Source: Actinoplanes sichuanensis (GTDB lineage: Bacteria; Actinomycetota; Actinomycetes; Mycobacteriales; Micromonosporaceae). Taken from it: a stretch of 64,000 nt of DNA. The translations under genes and the position numbers were made by a program. A model generated the notes under the pieces. That model saw only the letters and a program-made list of their open reading frames with translations, was not told the origin of the DNA and did no database searches. Below, piece after piece: positions 7,254 through 16,263 of this stretch. Each line of letters begins with the position of its first letter. Within the stretch, counting starts at the first letter, position 1. The stretch covers positions 496,001 to 560,000 of the forward strand of contig NZ_AP028461.1 of NCBI RefSeq assembly GCF_033097365.1, given 5' to 3'.

Positions 7254-9089
7254 ATGCCACCAGCGGTGCGCGGCGGCTCGTGGCGCGATCCGGTGCTGAT
7301 CACGGTGGCGGTGACCGCCGTACTCGTGGTCGGGGCCTTTCTGTCGGACGTGGGTTCGCCCCGCGCCCAGATGATCGCGTGCTGGATCGCCTGCCCGATC
7401 CTGGACCTCGCACTGTTCCACCTGTCCCGCCAGGTGTGCCGGGTGCCCGACCTGCCGTCGCACGCCCGCCGCTTCTGGACCTCGGTCGCGGTGGGCGGGC
7501 TGCTGTTCATGATCGGCGACCTGGTGGAGTTGTACACGCTCGTCGCCGATCCGGGCATTCAGCGGATCACGTTCCATCCGGTGCAGTCGGCGACGATGAT
7601 GCTCGGCGTGGTGGTGATGATGATCGGCCTGCTGTCGACGCAGCGGGTGACCCGGTCCCGCCGCGAGCGGATCCGCCTGGTGCTGGACACGACGATCCTG
7701 ATGTCCGCGTCGGCCGTGGTGGCCTGGTGCCTGATGACCCGGCCGGGGATGGCCGCGGCCGGGCCGGAGAACTTCTTCCTCGCGCTGTTCGGCTGCGGCG
7801 TGGTGCTCTGCGCGATCTTCGTGGCGGTCCGGTCCGGGCTGACCGGGATGTCGCCGATGAGCCGGGTCGCGGCCGTCCCGATGGTGATCGCCCCGATCGG
7901 TCTCGCGGTGTCGAGTGTGCTGCTGCCCAGTGGGAGTGTGCCGAACACGGGCGTGCAGATGGCGGCGATCCTCGTCCCGTGTTTCCTGGTGCTGGCCGGC
8001 CCGCGGCTGCAGTTCCTGCACGGGGTGCGGGGGCTGGACGGGCGGGAGTGGTTCAACCGGCGCCGCCGGTACAGCGTGTTGCCGTACACCGGCACCCTGG
8101 TCTGCGCGGTCGCCCTGGTCTTCGTGCTGGCCTCTCGGGGGCTGGGCGTGTCGGCGTGGGGTGCGCTGGCCGGGCTGCTCGTCAATGTGGGCGTGGTGAT
8201 CGCCCGGCAGGTGCTGGCGCTGGCCGACAACGACTCCCTGGTCGGCGAGATCTGCCATCGTGAGCAGCGTCTGACGGGCCTGCTTGAGCACTCCTCGGAG
8301 ATCATCTCGATCGCCGGACCGGACGGCGGTTTCACCTACGCCAGCCCGGCGGTGGAGCGGATTCTCGGTTTCACCCCGGCCGAGGTGCTCGGCCGGTGCT
8401 CGCTGGAGATCCTGCATCGCGACGACCGGGCCCGGCTCGGCGCCGAACTCGACGAGGTGTACGCGACCCCCGGCGCCGAGATGACCTTTCAGGGCCGCTA
8501 CCGGCACGCCGACGGATCGTGGCGCTGGCTGGAGGTGGTGGCGGTGAACCTGATGGAGGAACCCGGCATCGGCGGCGTGGTGTGCAACTCGCGGGATGTC
8601 ACCGAGTCCCGGGAGTTGCACGAGCGGCTGCGCTACCAGGCCGGGCACGACGACCTGACCGGGCTGGCGAACCGGCGCGAGTTCACCGCGGCGATGGACG
8701 GGTGCCCGGGTGACGCCACCGTGCTCCTGATCGACCTCAACGGCTTCAAGCACATCAACGACACGTACGGCCACGCCGCCGGAGACGCGGTGCTGCGACA
8801 CGTGGCGGACCTGCTGCGGGCCTGCACCGGCCCGGGCGACGTGCCGGCCCGGCTGGGCGGCGACGAGTTCGCGGTGCTGACCGGCGGCGATCGGCCCGCC
8901 GCCGAGCGCATGGTGGAACGACTCCGGGCGGCGATCGCCGAACCGGTCCGGATCGACGGCCGGGACCTGCGGGTGGGCGCCAGCATCGGCCTGGCGACCG
9001 GTCCGGCCGGTGTCGGCGACCATCTGCTGAACGCCGCCGACCTGCTGATGTACGAGGAGAAGCAGCGCAGCCGGACGTTGACGTCATGA
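7254..9089 (+). CDS. Membrane PAS-GGDEF diguanylate cyclase
   Basis: 611 residues; start ATG 7254 after a GGACGGAG sequence. The first about 320 residues hold some nine hydrophobic segments (starting with PVLITVAVTAVLVVGAF), a membrane-embedded sensor. A PAS domain follows at about 335-455 (EHSSEIISIAGPDGGFTYAS, then ITS-like RDVTESRELHERL). The C-terminal GGDEF domain has DLTGLANRREF and an intact GGDEF signature at 535-539, so cyclic-di-GMP synthesis from two GTP is likely. The product-inhibition RxxD site is missing (GPGD in that place), so feedback should be weak. The stop overlaps the next start (ATGA), so it is coupled to the GGDEF-EAL gene. Confidence 0.92.
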   Translation: MPPAVRGGSWRDPVLITVAVTAVLVVGAFLSDVGSPRAQMIACWIACPILDLALFHLSRQVCRVPDLPSHARRFWTSVAVGGLLFMIGDLVELYTLVADPGIQRITFHPVQSATMMLGVVVMMIGLLSTQRVTRSRRERIRLVLDTTILMSASAVVAWCLMTRPGMAAAGPENFFLALFGCGVVLCAIFVAVRSGLTGMSPMSRVAAVPMVIAPIGLAVSSVLLPSGSVPNTGVQMAAILVPCFLVLAGPRLQFLHGVRGLDGREWFNRRRRYSVLPYTGTLVCAVALVFVLASRGLGVSAWGALAGLLVNVGVVIARQVLALADNDSLVGEICHREQRLTGLLEHSSEIISIAGPDGGFTYASPAVERILGFTPAEVLGRCSLEILHRDDRARLGAELDEVYATPGAEMTFQGRYRHADGSWRWLEVVAVNLMEEPGIGGVVCNSRDVTESRELHERLRYQAGHDDLTGLANRREFTAAMDGCPGDATVLLIDLNGFKHINDTYGHAAGDAVLRHVADLLRACTGPGDVPARLGGDEFAVLTGGDRPAAERMVERLRAAIAEPVRIDGRDLRVGASIGLATGPAGVGDHLLNAADLLMYEEKQRSRTLTS

Positions 9090-11368
9090 GGCGTTACGTC
9101 GTCACGACCGCGCTGATCTGCGTGCTCGGCACCCTCTGGTATGTGCTGTGGCTGGCCGCCGCCCCGGGCACGGTGGCGATCGGCTACCTGTTCATGCCGC
9201 TGGCGATGACGGTGGGCGGGCTGGCGGTGCGCGCGCTGCGACGGGCGGTTCCGCTGGCCCCGGCCGGCCGTCGGTTCTGGCTGCTGCTGGAGATCTGCTG
9301 CTACCTGTTCGCGGCCGGGTTCGTCCTGCTGGTGGTGGACGCGTTCCGGACCGCCCCGGAGTTGCCGTCGATGCCCCCGGCCGGTGCCGCGCTGATCGGC
9401 GCCGGGGTGGTCGTCGCGATGTGGGGTGTCGCCCAGGTCCCGCTCGGGGTGACCAGCTGGTACGAACGCGGCAAGCAGTGGCTGGACCGGACCATCGCGT
9501 TCCTCGGGTGCGCGACCGTGCTGTGGCATTTCGGCATCTCGCCGATGTTCTGGTCGCCCGACCCGTGGAGCCCGTCGGCGCTGACCGTGCTGTTGCTGGC
9601 GTGCGCGTTCGCGGCCGGGGCGATCACCAAGGTGGCGTACGTGGCCGGTGGCCCGGTGGACCGTCGGGCGATGCGCCTGGTCGCCTCGACCGGCCTGATG
9701 GCGGCCGCGGTGGCGCTGCTCGCGGTGCTCCGCGGGACGGACGGGATCCTGCCCGGCCAGGCGGTGTGCATGCCGATCTGCGGCCTGCTGATCGCGCTCG
9801 GCGTGCGCCGTCAGCTGACCGCGGCCACCGATCCGCGGGTGGTCGGCAAGGGCAACGTGTGGCTGCCGTACCTGGCGGTGCTGGCCGTCGACGTGCCGGT
9901 CGCGGACGTGCTGATCCGATCCTGGCACTGGGCGCCCGGCGTCTGGGAGGGCCGGGCCGTGGTGTCGGCCGCGGTGGTGGTGACCGGCCTGGTGGCGCTG
10001 CGGCAGTACGTGGTCTACCGGGAGAACGCCCGGCTGCTGCGGGAGAAGCAGGAGTCCGAGGCGCGGCTGCGGCACGAGGCCACCCATGATCCGCTGACCG
10101 GTCTGGCCAACCGGGCGCTGTTCCGGCAGATCCTGGACCGGGTGCTGGAGGCCGGCCCGGCGACCGTGCTGCTGGCCGACCTGGACGAGTTCAAGACGGT
10201 GAACGATTCGCTCGGCCACGACGCCGGGGACGGTCTGCTGGTCGCGTTCGCGGAGGTGCTGCGCGAGCTGGCCGGGCCGGGTGCCGAGGTGGCCCGGCTG
10301 GCCGGGGACGAGTTCGCCGTGCTGCTGCCGGTCGACACCACGGGTGAGGAACTGGCCGGTCGGATCGCGGCCGCGACCTCGGTGCCGATCAGTGACCAGC
10401 GGTTGCTGGTGAAGTTCAGTGCCGGGCTGGCCACCGCCCCACGGGGTACCCCGGCCGGCGACGTGCTGCGGCACGCCGACGCGGCCCTGTACGCCGCGAA
10501 GGAACGCGGCCGGGCCAACTGGGTCCGCTACGCCGGTGGGATGGAACGTCCCGCCTCGGCCCACGCCCGGCTCGGCGGCGACCTGCGGCGGGCCCTGGAC
10601 GCCGGCGAGTTCCGGATCGTCTACCAGCCGATCGTCTCGCTCGATGACGGCCGGATCGTCGGGGTGGAGGCGTTGGTCCGCTGGGAGCACCCGGAACGCG
10701 GGATGGTGTCGCCGATCGATTTCATCCCGGCGGCCGAGCGGACCGGCCTGATCGTGCCGCTGGGCCGCTGGGTGCTGCGCGAGACCTGCCGGCAGGCGGC
10801 CGCGTGGATCGCCGAGTTCGGCCCGGACGTGCTGGACAAGGCCGCGCCGAACGTGTCGGTCCGGCAGCTGCACGACCCGGACTTCGTGGCCGACGTGGCG
10901 GCCGCCCTCGCCGACGCCGGTCTGCCGTCGAACCGCCTGGTCCTGGAGCTGACCGAGTCGGCCGTGCTGCGTGGCCAGCACGTCTCCCAGGTGCTGCACG
11001 AGCTGCACGACATGGGGGTGCGGCTGGCGCTCGACGACTTCGGCACCGGCGAGTCGTCGCTGAGCCTGCTGCGTGCCTTCCCGGCGGCGATCGTGAAGCT
11101 GGACAAGTCGTTCGTCGACGGCATCGAGCTCGACGAGCCGGACACCCCGGCGGCGCACGCCCGGCAGGCGGTGGCCCGGGCGGTGGCGCAGCTCGCCGAC
11201 GCGCTGGGCCTGGACACGGTGGCCGAGGGCATCGAAAGCCAGGAGCAGGCCGATCGTCTGCTGCGCCTCGGCTATCACGTCGGCCAGGGTTACCACCTGG
11301 GGCGGCCGATGCCGCCCGAGCAGCTCACCGAGCTCCTCGCGGCCCGGCGGGTGAAAGCCGCCGCGTAA
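9086..11368 (+). CDS. Membrane GGDEF-EAL protein (c-di-GMP turnover)
   Basis: 760 residues; start ATG 9086 overlaps the previous stop by 4 nt. The N-terminal about 310 residues carry eight or more membrane segments. The GGDEF domain has DPLTGLANRALF and the variant AGDEF, which is often still active; no RxxD inhibition site is seen. The EAL domain holds the known metal and catalytic motifs: GVEALVRWEHP, NVSVRQL, ELTES, DDFGTG, KLDKSFVD and AEGIESQEQ, ending in GYHLGRPMP. All expected phosphodiesterase residues are present, so the net activity is probably c-di-GMP hydrolysis, with the GGDEF half either regulatory or bifunctional. Together with the upstream cyclase it forms a two-gene make-and-break unit. 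Confidence 0.92.
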   Translation: MRRYVVTTALICVLGTLWYVLWLAAAPGTVAIGYLFMPLAMTVGGLAVRALRRAVPLAPAGRRFWLLLEICCYLFAAGFVLLVVDAFRTAPELPSMPPAGAALIGAGVVVAMWGVAQVPLGVTSWYERGKQWLDRTIAFLGCATVLWHFGISPMFWSPDPWSPSALTVLLLACAFAAGAITKVAYVAGGPVDRRAMRLVASTGLMAAAVALLAVLRGTDGILPGQAVCMPICGLLIALGVRRQLTAATDPRVVGKGNVWLPYLAVLAVDVPVADVLIRSWHWAPGVWEGRAVVSAAVVVTGLVALRQYVVYRENARLLREKQESEARLRHEATHDPLTGLANRALFRQILDRVLEAGPATVLLADLDEFKTVNDSLGHDAGDGLLVAFAEVLRELAGPGAEVARLAGDEFAVLLPVDTTGEELAGRIAAATSVPISDQRLLVKFSAGLATAPRGTPAGDVLRHADAALYAAKERGRANWVRYAGGMERPASAHARLGGDLRRALDAGEFRIVYQPIVSLDDGRIVGVEALVRWEHPERGMVSPIDFIPAAERTGLIVPLGRWVLRETCRQAAAWIAEFGPDVLDKAAPNVSVRQLHDPDFVADVAAALADAGLPSNRLVLELTESAVLRGQHVSQVLHELHDMGVRLALDDFGTGESSLSLLRAFPAAIVKLDKSFVDGIELDEPDTPAAHARQAVARAVAQLADALGLDTVAEGIESQEQADRLLRLGYHVGQGYHLGRPMPPEQLTELLAARRVKAAA

Positions 11369-11388
11369 ACCCCCGATATCGTACGGCG

Positions 11389-11901
11389 ATGAGCGTGGCC
11401 GACGACGGAACCGAGACCGCCCGGTCGCTCACCGAGTGGCTGGGCCAGTTGGCGTTCGCCGACCTGCCGGAGGGTGACGCCGCCGCGCGGATCGCCGACT
11501 CGGTGCAGCGGTGGGCGCAGTGGCAGGGCTGGCGGGTGTACCGGCGGGCGCCCAGTGTCTTCCCGCTGCCGCCGCCGCTGCGGGGGAACTCGGTCATCGA
11601 CGTGGCCTGCGCCCGCCCGGACGGCCCGCCGCTGGCTGTCGAGATCGACCGCACCGACCGCCGGCGGACCGTCGACAAGCTGCTGGCCGAGGCGGCCGCG
11701 GGCCGGGTCGCGATCTGGGTGCGCTGGGGTACCGGCCCGTTCCCGCCGCCCCCGCTGCCGGTGCATCTGGTGGTCCGGGAGGCGTCCCGCCGGTCCGGCC
11801 GATGGCATACCGTGTCGGCGGCGCCGCCCGCGCCTCGTCACTCCGGGGCCGTCGGTTCCGGAGACTCCGTCCACGCCGAGGAGCTGCCGTGGGAGCTGTG
11901 A
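11389..11901 (+). CDS. Conserved hypothetical protein, nuclease-fold-like
   Basis: 170 residues; start ATG 11389 is 20 bp after the GGDEF-EAL stop. It is soluble with no signal peptide. The central part (NSVIDVACARPDGPPLAVEI, then DRTDRRRTVDKLLAEAAAGRVAIWVRWG) has an acidic-strand/EID pattern reminiscent of restriction-endonuclease-like folds. This is only a resemblance and I do not recognise a named family. The Pro-rich stretch PFPPPPLPVHLVV lies near the C-terminus. The stop overlaps the next gene's GTG start (GTGA), indicating an operon with the SCO6745-type gene and perhaps with the c-di-GMP pair. Function unknown. Confidence 0.7.
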   Translation: MSVADDGTETARSLTEWLGQLAFADLPEGDAAARIADSVQRWAQWQGWRVYRRAPSVFPLPPPLRGNSVIDVACARPDGPPLAVEIDRTDRRRTVDKLLAEAAAGRVAIWVRWGTGPFPPPPLPVHLVVREASRRSGRWHTVSAAPPAPRHSGAVGSGDSVHAEELPWEL

Positions 11902-12788
11902 CCGAGAGTCCGTACCGTCTGGCCTGGCGGGTCACCGAGCCGCTGCACGCGATGATCTACTTCGTGCCGGAGGCCCCGGAGCGCTACGCGGCGTTCGGGC
12001 TCCGGCCGATGGACGGCTACTTCGCCTCGCGGGGCGCCGCGTTCGGCCCGGTGGGGCCGGAGATCGTGACCGCCACCTTCTACAACTTCAATCCGGCCCG
12101 GGTGGCCCGTGCCCTGCCGGCGGCGTGGTCGAAAGCGTCGCCGGAGCAGCTCCTCGCGGCCCGTCTGGACGCCGCTGACGCCGCGCTGACCCGTGGCCTG
12201 GGTGTGGAGGTGGTGAACGGGCCGGAGGTCGCCGAGGCGGCCGTGCTGGCCCGCCGGGCGGCGGAGAAGGCGGCGACCCTTCCGCACGGGCGCCCGCTGT
12301 TCGCCGCACACGCGGCGCTGCCCTGGCCGGACCGCCCGCACCTGGTGCTCTTCCACGCGCAGACGCTGCTGCGTGAGTTCCGTGGCGACGGGCACGTGGC
12401 CGCGCTGCTGGCGAACGGGATCAGCGGCCTCGACGCGATCGTGATGTACGAGGCGGCCGGCGCGTCCCCGGCGGGCTTCCTGCGGGGCAGCCGGGGCTGG
12501 AGCGCCGAGCAGTGGGCGCAGGCCGAGGACGACCTGCGGCGCAGCGGGCTGATGGACGCCGAGGGGAAGCTGACCGAGGCCGGGGTGGCGCTGCGGGCGC
12601 ACGTCGAGGACCGCACCGACCAGGTGGCCGAGGTGGCCTGGCGGGAGATCGGTGAGGACGGGTGCCGACGGCTCGCCGAGCTGACCCGTCCGCTGAGCCG
12701 GACCATCGTCAAGGGTGGCCTACTCAACCCGATGAGTCTCGTCACGCATTCCTCTCGGCCGAATCATTTGCCGGAGGGTGATCGGTAG
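11898..12788 (+). CDS. SCO6745-family protein
   Basis: 296 residues from GTG 11898, which overlaps the preceding stop as GTGA; GTG 11889 is possible but less tidy. The sequence has the pattern I associate with the actinobacterial SCO6745 family: RLAWRVTEPLHAMIYFVPEA, ASRGAAFGPVGPEIVTATFY, NFNPARVARALPAAW, and a second half with LPWPDRPHLVLFHAQTLLRE and a winged-helix-like DDLRRSGLMDAEGKLTEAGV. Members are cytosolic, about 280-300 residues long and of unknown biochemical role. The length and start fit. It is the second gene of the 11389-12788 pair. Confidence 0.8.
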   Translation: MTESPYRLAWRVTEPLHAMIYFVPEAPERYAAFGLRPMDGYFASRGAAFGPVGPEIVTATFYNFNPARVARALPAAWSKASPEQLLAARLDAADAALTRGLGVEVVNGPEVAEAAVLARRAAEKAATLPHGRPLFAAHAALPWPDRPHLVLFHAQTLLREFRGDGHVAALLANGISGLDAIVMYEAAGASPAGFLRGSRGWSAEQWAQAEDDLRRSGLMDAEGKLTEAGVALRAHVEDRTDQVAEVAWREIGEDGCRRLAELTRPLSRTIVKGGLLNPMSLVTHSSRPNHLPEGDR

Positions 12789-12802
12789 GTCACGCTGGGT
12801 GC

Positions 12803-13579
12803 GTGACACAACATCTGCGGAGACACCCGGCGTCCTGGTGGGCGCAGTTCCAAGAGGCCTCCGAGCGGTTCGACACCGCGTACCTGACCGAGGGGTTGGG
12901 TGACCTGATCACTCCGAAGATCGGCTCGCCGCTCCTGCGGCGGGAGGCGGAGATCGCCACCGACATCGTGGTGCGGCACCTCAACAAACCGCAGGCGGAC
13001 GAGTTGGCGGACCGGGCCCGGAAGAGCACCCAGCGGCTCGTCGAGACGGTGACACGCCTGGAGGAGCGGTCCGGTGACGGATTCTCGCTCGTCGAGGCGC
13101 ACGCGCTGTGTCATCTGCTCGAGGGTCGGCTCGGTGAGGCGGCCAACGCGGCCGAGGAGTTCGTCAAGACCCAACAGGTCTTGCGGATCTTCGTCGGCGC
13201 AATGCGGATGGAGCGGTTCGACGCGGACCTGGCGGTGAAGATGCTCGCCGCCGGGCACCAGCCGGCCGCGGCGATGCAGTCCGGGCTGGTCGTCGGCAAG
13301 TACAGCTGGTGGCCGACCTGGCTCATCAAGATCGTCACCGAGCGGGCGATGGACGGCCATCTCGATCAGGAGACCGTCGAGGCGCTGGACAAGTGCGCCT
13401 ATGCCGAGCTGAGCCCGGCCCAGTCGAGGATCGCCCGCCGTCTGCTGGCCGGTGAGGACGCGCTGATCGACGCCTCGGCGGTCCGGCTGGAGGGCCTGGG
13501 CGAGGTCGACGCGGCCGAGAAACTCCGCAAGGGCGACCTGACGGCGGTCGCCCTCGCGGCTCGTCTCATTCCGGTCTGA
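12803..13579 (+). CDS. Hypothetical helical protein
   Basis: 258 residues, GTG start at 12803, 14 bp after the SCO6745-family gene. It is predicted soluble and almost entirely alpha-helical, rich in Ala, Leu, Glu and Arg, with no signal peptide or membrane segment. Notable segments are ASWWAQFQEASERFDTAYLT near the N-terminus and KYSWWPTWLIKIVTERAMDG in the middle. Codon use and GC3 match its neighbours, and the reading frame is uninterrupted, so it is a real gene. I do not recognise the family. It ends 1 bp from the stop of the convergent ABC substrate-binding protein gene, leaving no room for a separate terminator. Confidence 0.7.
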   Translation: MTQHLRRHPASWWAQFQEASERFDTAYLTEGLGDLITPKIGSPLLRREAEIATDIVVRHLNKPQADELADRARKSTQRLVETVTRLEERSGDGFSLVEAHALCHLLEGRLGEAANAAEEFVKTQQVLRIFVGAMRMERFDADLAVKMLAAGHQPAAAMQSGLVVGKYSWWPTWLIKIVTERAMDGHLDQETVEALDKCAYAELSPAQSRIARRLLAGEDALIDASAVRLEGLGEVDAAEKLRKGDLTAVALAARLIPV

Positions 13580-13580
13580 C

Positions 13581-14723
13581 TCAGGCGCCGCCCTCGGTCA
13601 GTGTCACCGTGGCGGGCTGGAACGCCGAGCCCGCCACGTCCACACCCGCGGCCTTGGCCTGCTCGATCGCCTGGTTGATGTAGTCGTTCGTGTAGGCCAG
13701 GCCCTCCGGGGCCGCCTTGAGGACCGTGTCGCCGGTCTGGTTCTTCGTGGTCTGCGAGATCTCCACGGTCTGCTTCCAGGCCGCGTCGTCGATCACGCCG
13801 ATCCCGGCGCCGGCGGCCGGCCAGACCAGCTTGTTGACCTCGTTCATCTGCCACAGCTGGTGGCTCTTGCCGAGCTTGGAGCCCTTGGCGACGACCAGGT
13901 CACGGCACTTCTCCGCGTTGTCCCGGCAGAACGCCCAGCCCTTGATCGTGGCGGTCAGGAACTTCACCGTCTGCGCCTGGTAGTTCGGGTCGCTGAGCTT
14001 CTCGGTGTTCGCCCAGACCGCGTCCTGGAGCATCGACGACCCCTCGGTCTTCCAGTCGATGATCGCGAAGTCGTCGGCGGTGTAGAGCTGCCCGGTCGCC
14101 GGGTTCTTCGCCTCGAGCAGCTGGGCGTACTCGTTGTAGCTCATCGCCTGGGCGGCGTCGATCTCCTTCTTCAGCAGCGCCTGCATGTCGAACTGCTGCT
14201 GCACCAGGGTGACGTCCTTGCTCGGGTCGAGCCCGGCCTTGGTCATGCCGGCGAACAGCTCGAACTCGTTGCCGAAGCCCCAGTTGCCGACCTTCTTGCC
14301 CTTGAGGTCGGCGGCCTTCGTGATGCCGCTGTCCTTCCAGGCGACCTGGTAGGTGCCGGAGCGGGCGAAGATCTGCCCGACGTCGGTGATGCCGGCGCCC
14401 TGTTCGCGGGAGGCCAGCGCCTTCGGCACCCAGGCGATCGCGTAGTCGGCCTTGCCGGTGGCCAGGACCGTCTGCGGGACGATGTCGACGCCACCCTCGA
14501 GCAGCTCGACGTCGAGGCCCTGCTCCTTATAGAAGCCCTGATCCACGGCGGCGATGTAGCCGGCGAACTGGGCTTGGAAGAACCACTGCAGCTGCAGCTT
14601 GATCGGGGTCAGGGCGCCGCTCGCGCCGGGGGCCGGGGTGCTCGGGGTGTCGGCGGTGCCACACGCGGTCAAGATGAGCGCGGACGCGGTGACAATAGAG
14701 GCAAATATCCGGTTTCGTCGCAC
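13581..14723 (-). CDS. ABC transporter substrate-binding lipoprotein (NMT1/THI5-like)
   Basis: 380 residues from GTG 14723, which has TGGAGG 5 nt upstream; this start gives a perfect lipoprotein signal RRNRIFASIVTASALILTAC with lipidated Cys21. The mature part begins with the THI5/SsuA-like pattern PIKLQLQWFFQAQFAGYIAA followed by YKEQGLDVELLEGGVDIVPQ. This family binds pyrimidines such as formyl-aminomethylpyrimidine and HMP, or taurine/riboflavin-type ligands. With the two permeases, ATPase and pyrimidine-ring enzymes upstream in the same leftward operon, it most likely captures a pyrimidine or hydantoin-like compound at the outer membrane face. The exact ligand is inference. Confidence 0.9.
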   Translation of the reverse strand: MRRNRIFASIVTASALILTACGTADTPSTPAPGASGALTPIKLQLQWFFQAQFAGYIAAVDQGFYKEQGLDVELLEGGVDIVPQTVLATGKADYAIAWVPKALASREQGAGITDVGQIFARSGTYQVAWKDSGITKAADLKGKKVGNWGFGNEFELFAGMTKAGLDPSKDVTLVQQQFDMQALLKKEIDAAQAMSYNEYAQLLEAKNPATGQLYTADDFAIIDWKTEGSSMLQDAVWANTEKLSDPNYQAQTVKFLTATIKGWAFCRDNAEKCRDLVVAKGSKLGKSHQLWQMNEVNKLVWPAAGAGIGVIDDAAWKQTVEISQTTKNQTGDTVLKAAPEGLAYTNDYINQAIEQAKAAGVDVAGSAFQPATVTLTEGGA

Positions 14724-14752
14724 AAAAACCTCCAGGTGTATCGGGGAGATCG

Positions 14753-15508
14753 TCAGGAGATGAGCCGCTGCCGCCACGGCATGGCGAGCCGTTCCAACAG
14801 CAACGTGACCAGGTAGAAGGTGAGTCCGAGAAGGCAGGCGCCGGCCACGAAGGCCCAGGCACGGGGGTAGGCGGTGAACGCCGCGGCGGAGGTGATCCGC
14901 GCGCCGAGCCCGTCCTGCAGCCCGCCGAAGTACTCGGCGACGACCGCGGCGATCACGGCCAGCGACGACGCCTGCCGCAGGCCGGTGAAGAGGTGGGGGA
15001 GGGCGCCGGGCAGCCGTACCTTGCGGGCGAAGGTCCAGCCCGAGGCGGCGTACGTGCGCATCAGCTCCTGATGGACCGGGTCGACCTCCCGCAGCCCGCG
15101 CAGCAGGTTGAGGAAGACCGGGAAGAACACCACGATGCCGGTCACCAGACGGCGGGGGACGCTGCTGGTCGACTCGAACATGTTGTTGAGGATCGGGGCG
15201 AGCGCGATGATCGGCAGCGCGTTGACCACCGCCGCGAACGGGATCGACACCTCACCGAGGAACCGCGACCGGCTCGCCGCCAGTGCCGCCAGGACGGCCA
15301 GGACCGTTCCGCCGATCAGCCCGACGAGCGCATTCGCCCCGCTGGCCAGTGCCGCGTTCCAGATGTTCTGCTTCTGCTCGACGATCTGCGCCCAGATGGC
15401 CGTCGGGGCGGGCAGGATGAACGGGGCGACCCGCCCGGCCGTCACGAAGACCTCCCACAGGACCAGGGCGAGAACCCCGAAGGCCAGGGGCGGCAGCACG
15501 CGTCTCAT
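14753..15508 (-). CDS. ABC transporter permease (SsuC/ThiX-type)
   Basis: 251 residues from ATG 15508, overlapping the ATPase stop by 4 nt (ATGA). It has about six transmembrane helices and the binding-protein-dependent permease EAA-like loop with DPVHQELMRTYAASGWTFAR and PGALPHLFTGLRQASSLAVI. It sits between the ATPase and the substrate-binding lipoprotein. A second, non-identical permease gene lies upstream (16260), so the importer is probably a heterodimer of the two permeases with a homodimer of the ATPase. Confidence 0.92.
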   Translation of the reverse strand: MRRVLPPLAFGVLALVLWEVFVTAGRVAPFILPAPTAIWAQIVEQKQNIWNAALASGANALVGLIGGTVLAVLAALAASRSRFLGEVSIPFAAVVNALPIIALAPILNNMFESTSSVPRRLVTGIVVFFPVFLNLLRGLREVDPVHQELMRTYAASGWTFARKVRLPGALPHLFTGLRQASSLAVIAAVVAEYFGGLQDGLGARITSAAAFTAYPRAWAFVAGACLLGLTFYLVTLLLERLAMPWRQRLIS

Positions 15509-16263
15509 GAGCGCAGCGCCTGTCGTACCTCGGTGATCTTCTCGAAGTAGACCGGAGCCTGCCGGCCCGCCTCGTCCCGGGAGGGCAGTTTCACCTCGAT
15601 CGACGCGGTGATCCGACCCGGCCGGGCCGACATGACGACCACCCGGTCGGAGAGGAACACCGCCTCGGAGATGGAGTGGGTGACGAAGACCGTGCTGGTG
15701 CCGGTGGTGGCGCAGATGCCGAGCAGTTCGGACTGCAACCGCTCGCGGGTCATCTCGTCGAGCGCCCCGAACGGCTCGTCCATCAGCAGCAGGGGCGGCT
15801 GGACGGCCAGCGCGCGGGCGATCGCCACCCGCTGCTGCATGCCGCCGGAGAGCTGGCCCGGGTAGTGACCGGCGAAGTCGGCCAGCCCGACCAGTTCCAG
15901 CATCTGTTCGGCCCGGGTCCGGCGGTCGGCCTTGGACATGCCGCGCAGTTCCAGGGGGAGTTCCACGTTGCGGAGCACGGTCCGCCACTCGAAGAGGCCC
16001 GCCTGCTGGAAGGCGATGCCGTACTCCTGCTCGCGGCGGGCCTGCCCGGCCGGTTTGCCGGCAACGGTGACCGTGCCGGTGGTCGGTTCGATCAGGTCGG
16101 CGATCAGGCGCAGCAGGGTGCTCTTGCCGCAGCCCGACGGGCCGATCAGCGAGATGAACTCACCGTCGCCGACCGTCAGGTCCACGTCCGACAGGGCGAG
16201 GACCTCGTCGCCACGACCCTGGTTGAAGATCTTGGTAAGGCCGGAGACCAGCACGGCGGTCAT
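15505..16263 (-). CDS. ABC transporter ATP-binding protein (SsuB/TauB/ThiZ-type)
   Basis: 252 residues from ATG 16263. It is a complete ABC ATPase: Walker A GPSGCGKST, Q-loop IAFQQAGLFEWRT, signature LSGGMQQRVAIARAL, Walker B LLLMDEPFGALDE and the H-loop TVFVTHSISEA. It energises import by the two neighbouring permeases. The start overlaps the upstream permease stop by 4 nt (ATGA) and the stop overlaps the downstream permease by 4 nt, so the three membrane components are translationally coupled. Confidence 0.95.
   Translation of the reverse strand: MTAVLVSGLTKIFNQGRGDEVLALSDVDLTVGDGEFISLIGPSGCGKSTLLRLIADLIEPTTGTVTVAGKPAGQARREQEYGIAFQQAGLFEWRTVLRNVELPLELRGMSKADRRTRAEQMLELVGLADFAGHYPGQLSGGMQQRVAIARALAVQPPLLLMDEPFGALDEMTRERLQSELLGICATTGTSTVFVTHSISEAVFLSDRVVVMSARPGRITASIEVKLPSRDEAGRQAPVYFEKITEVRQALRS

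Noticed and set aside
8633..11296. 887-codon leftward open frame opposite the c-di-GMP genes
   Set aside because: The forward strand encodes intact GGDEF and EAL domains; the reverse product is His/Gln/Arg/Pro-rich without structure.
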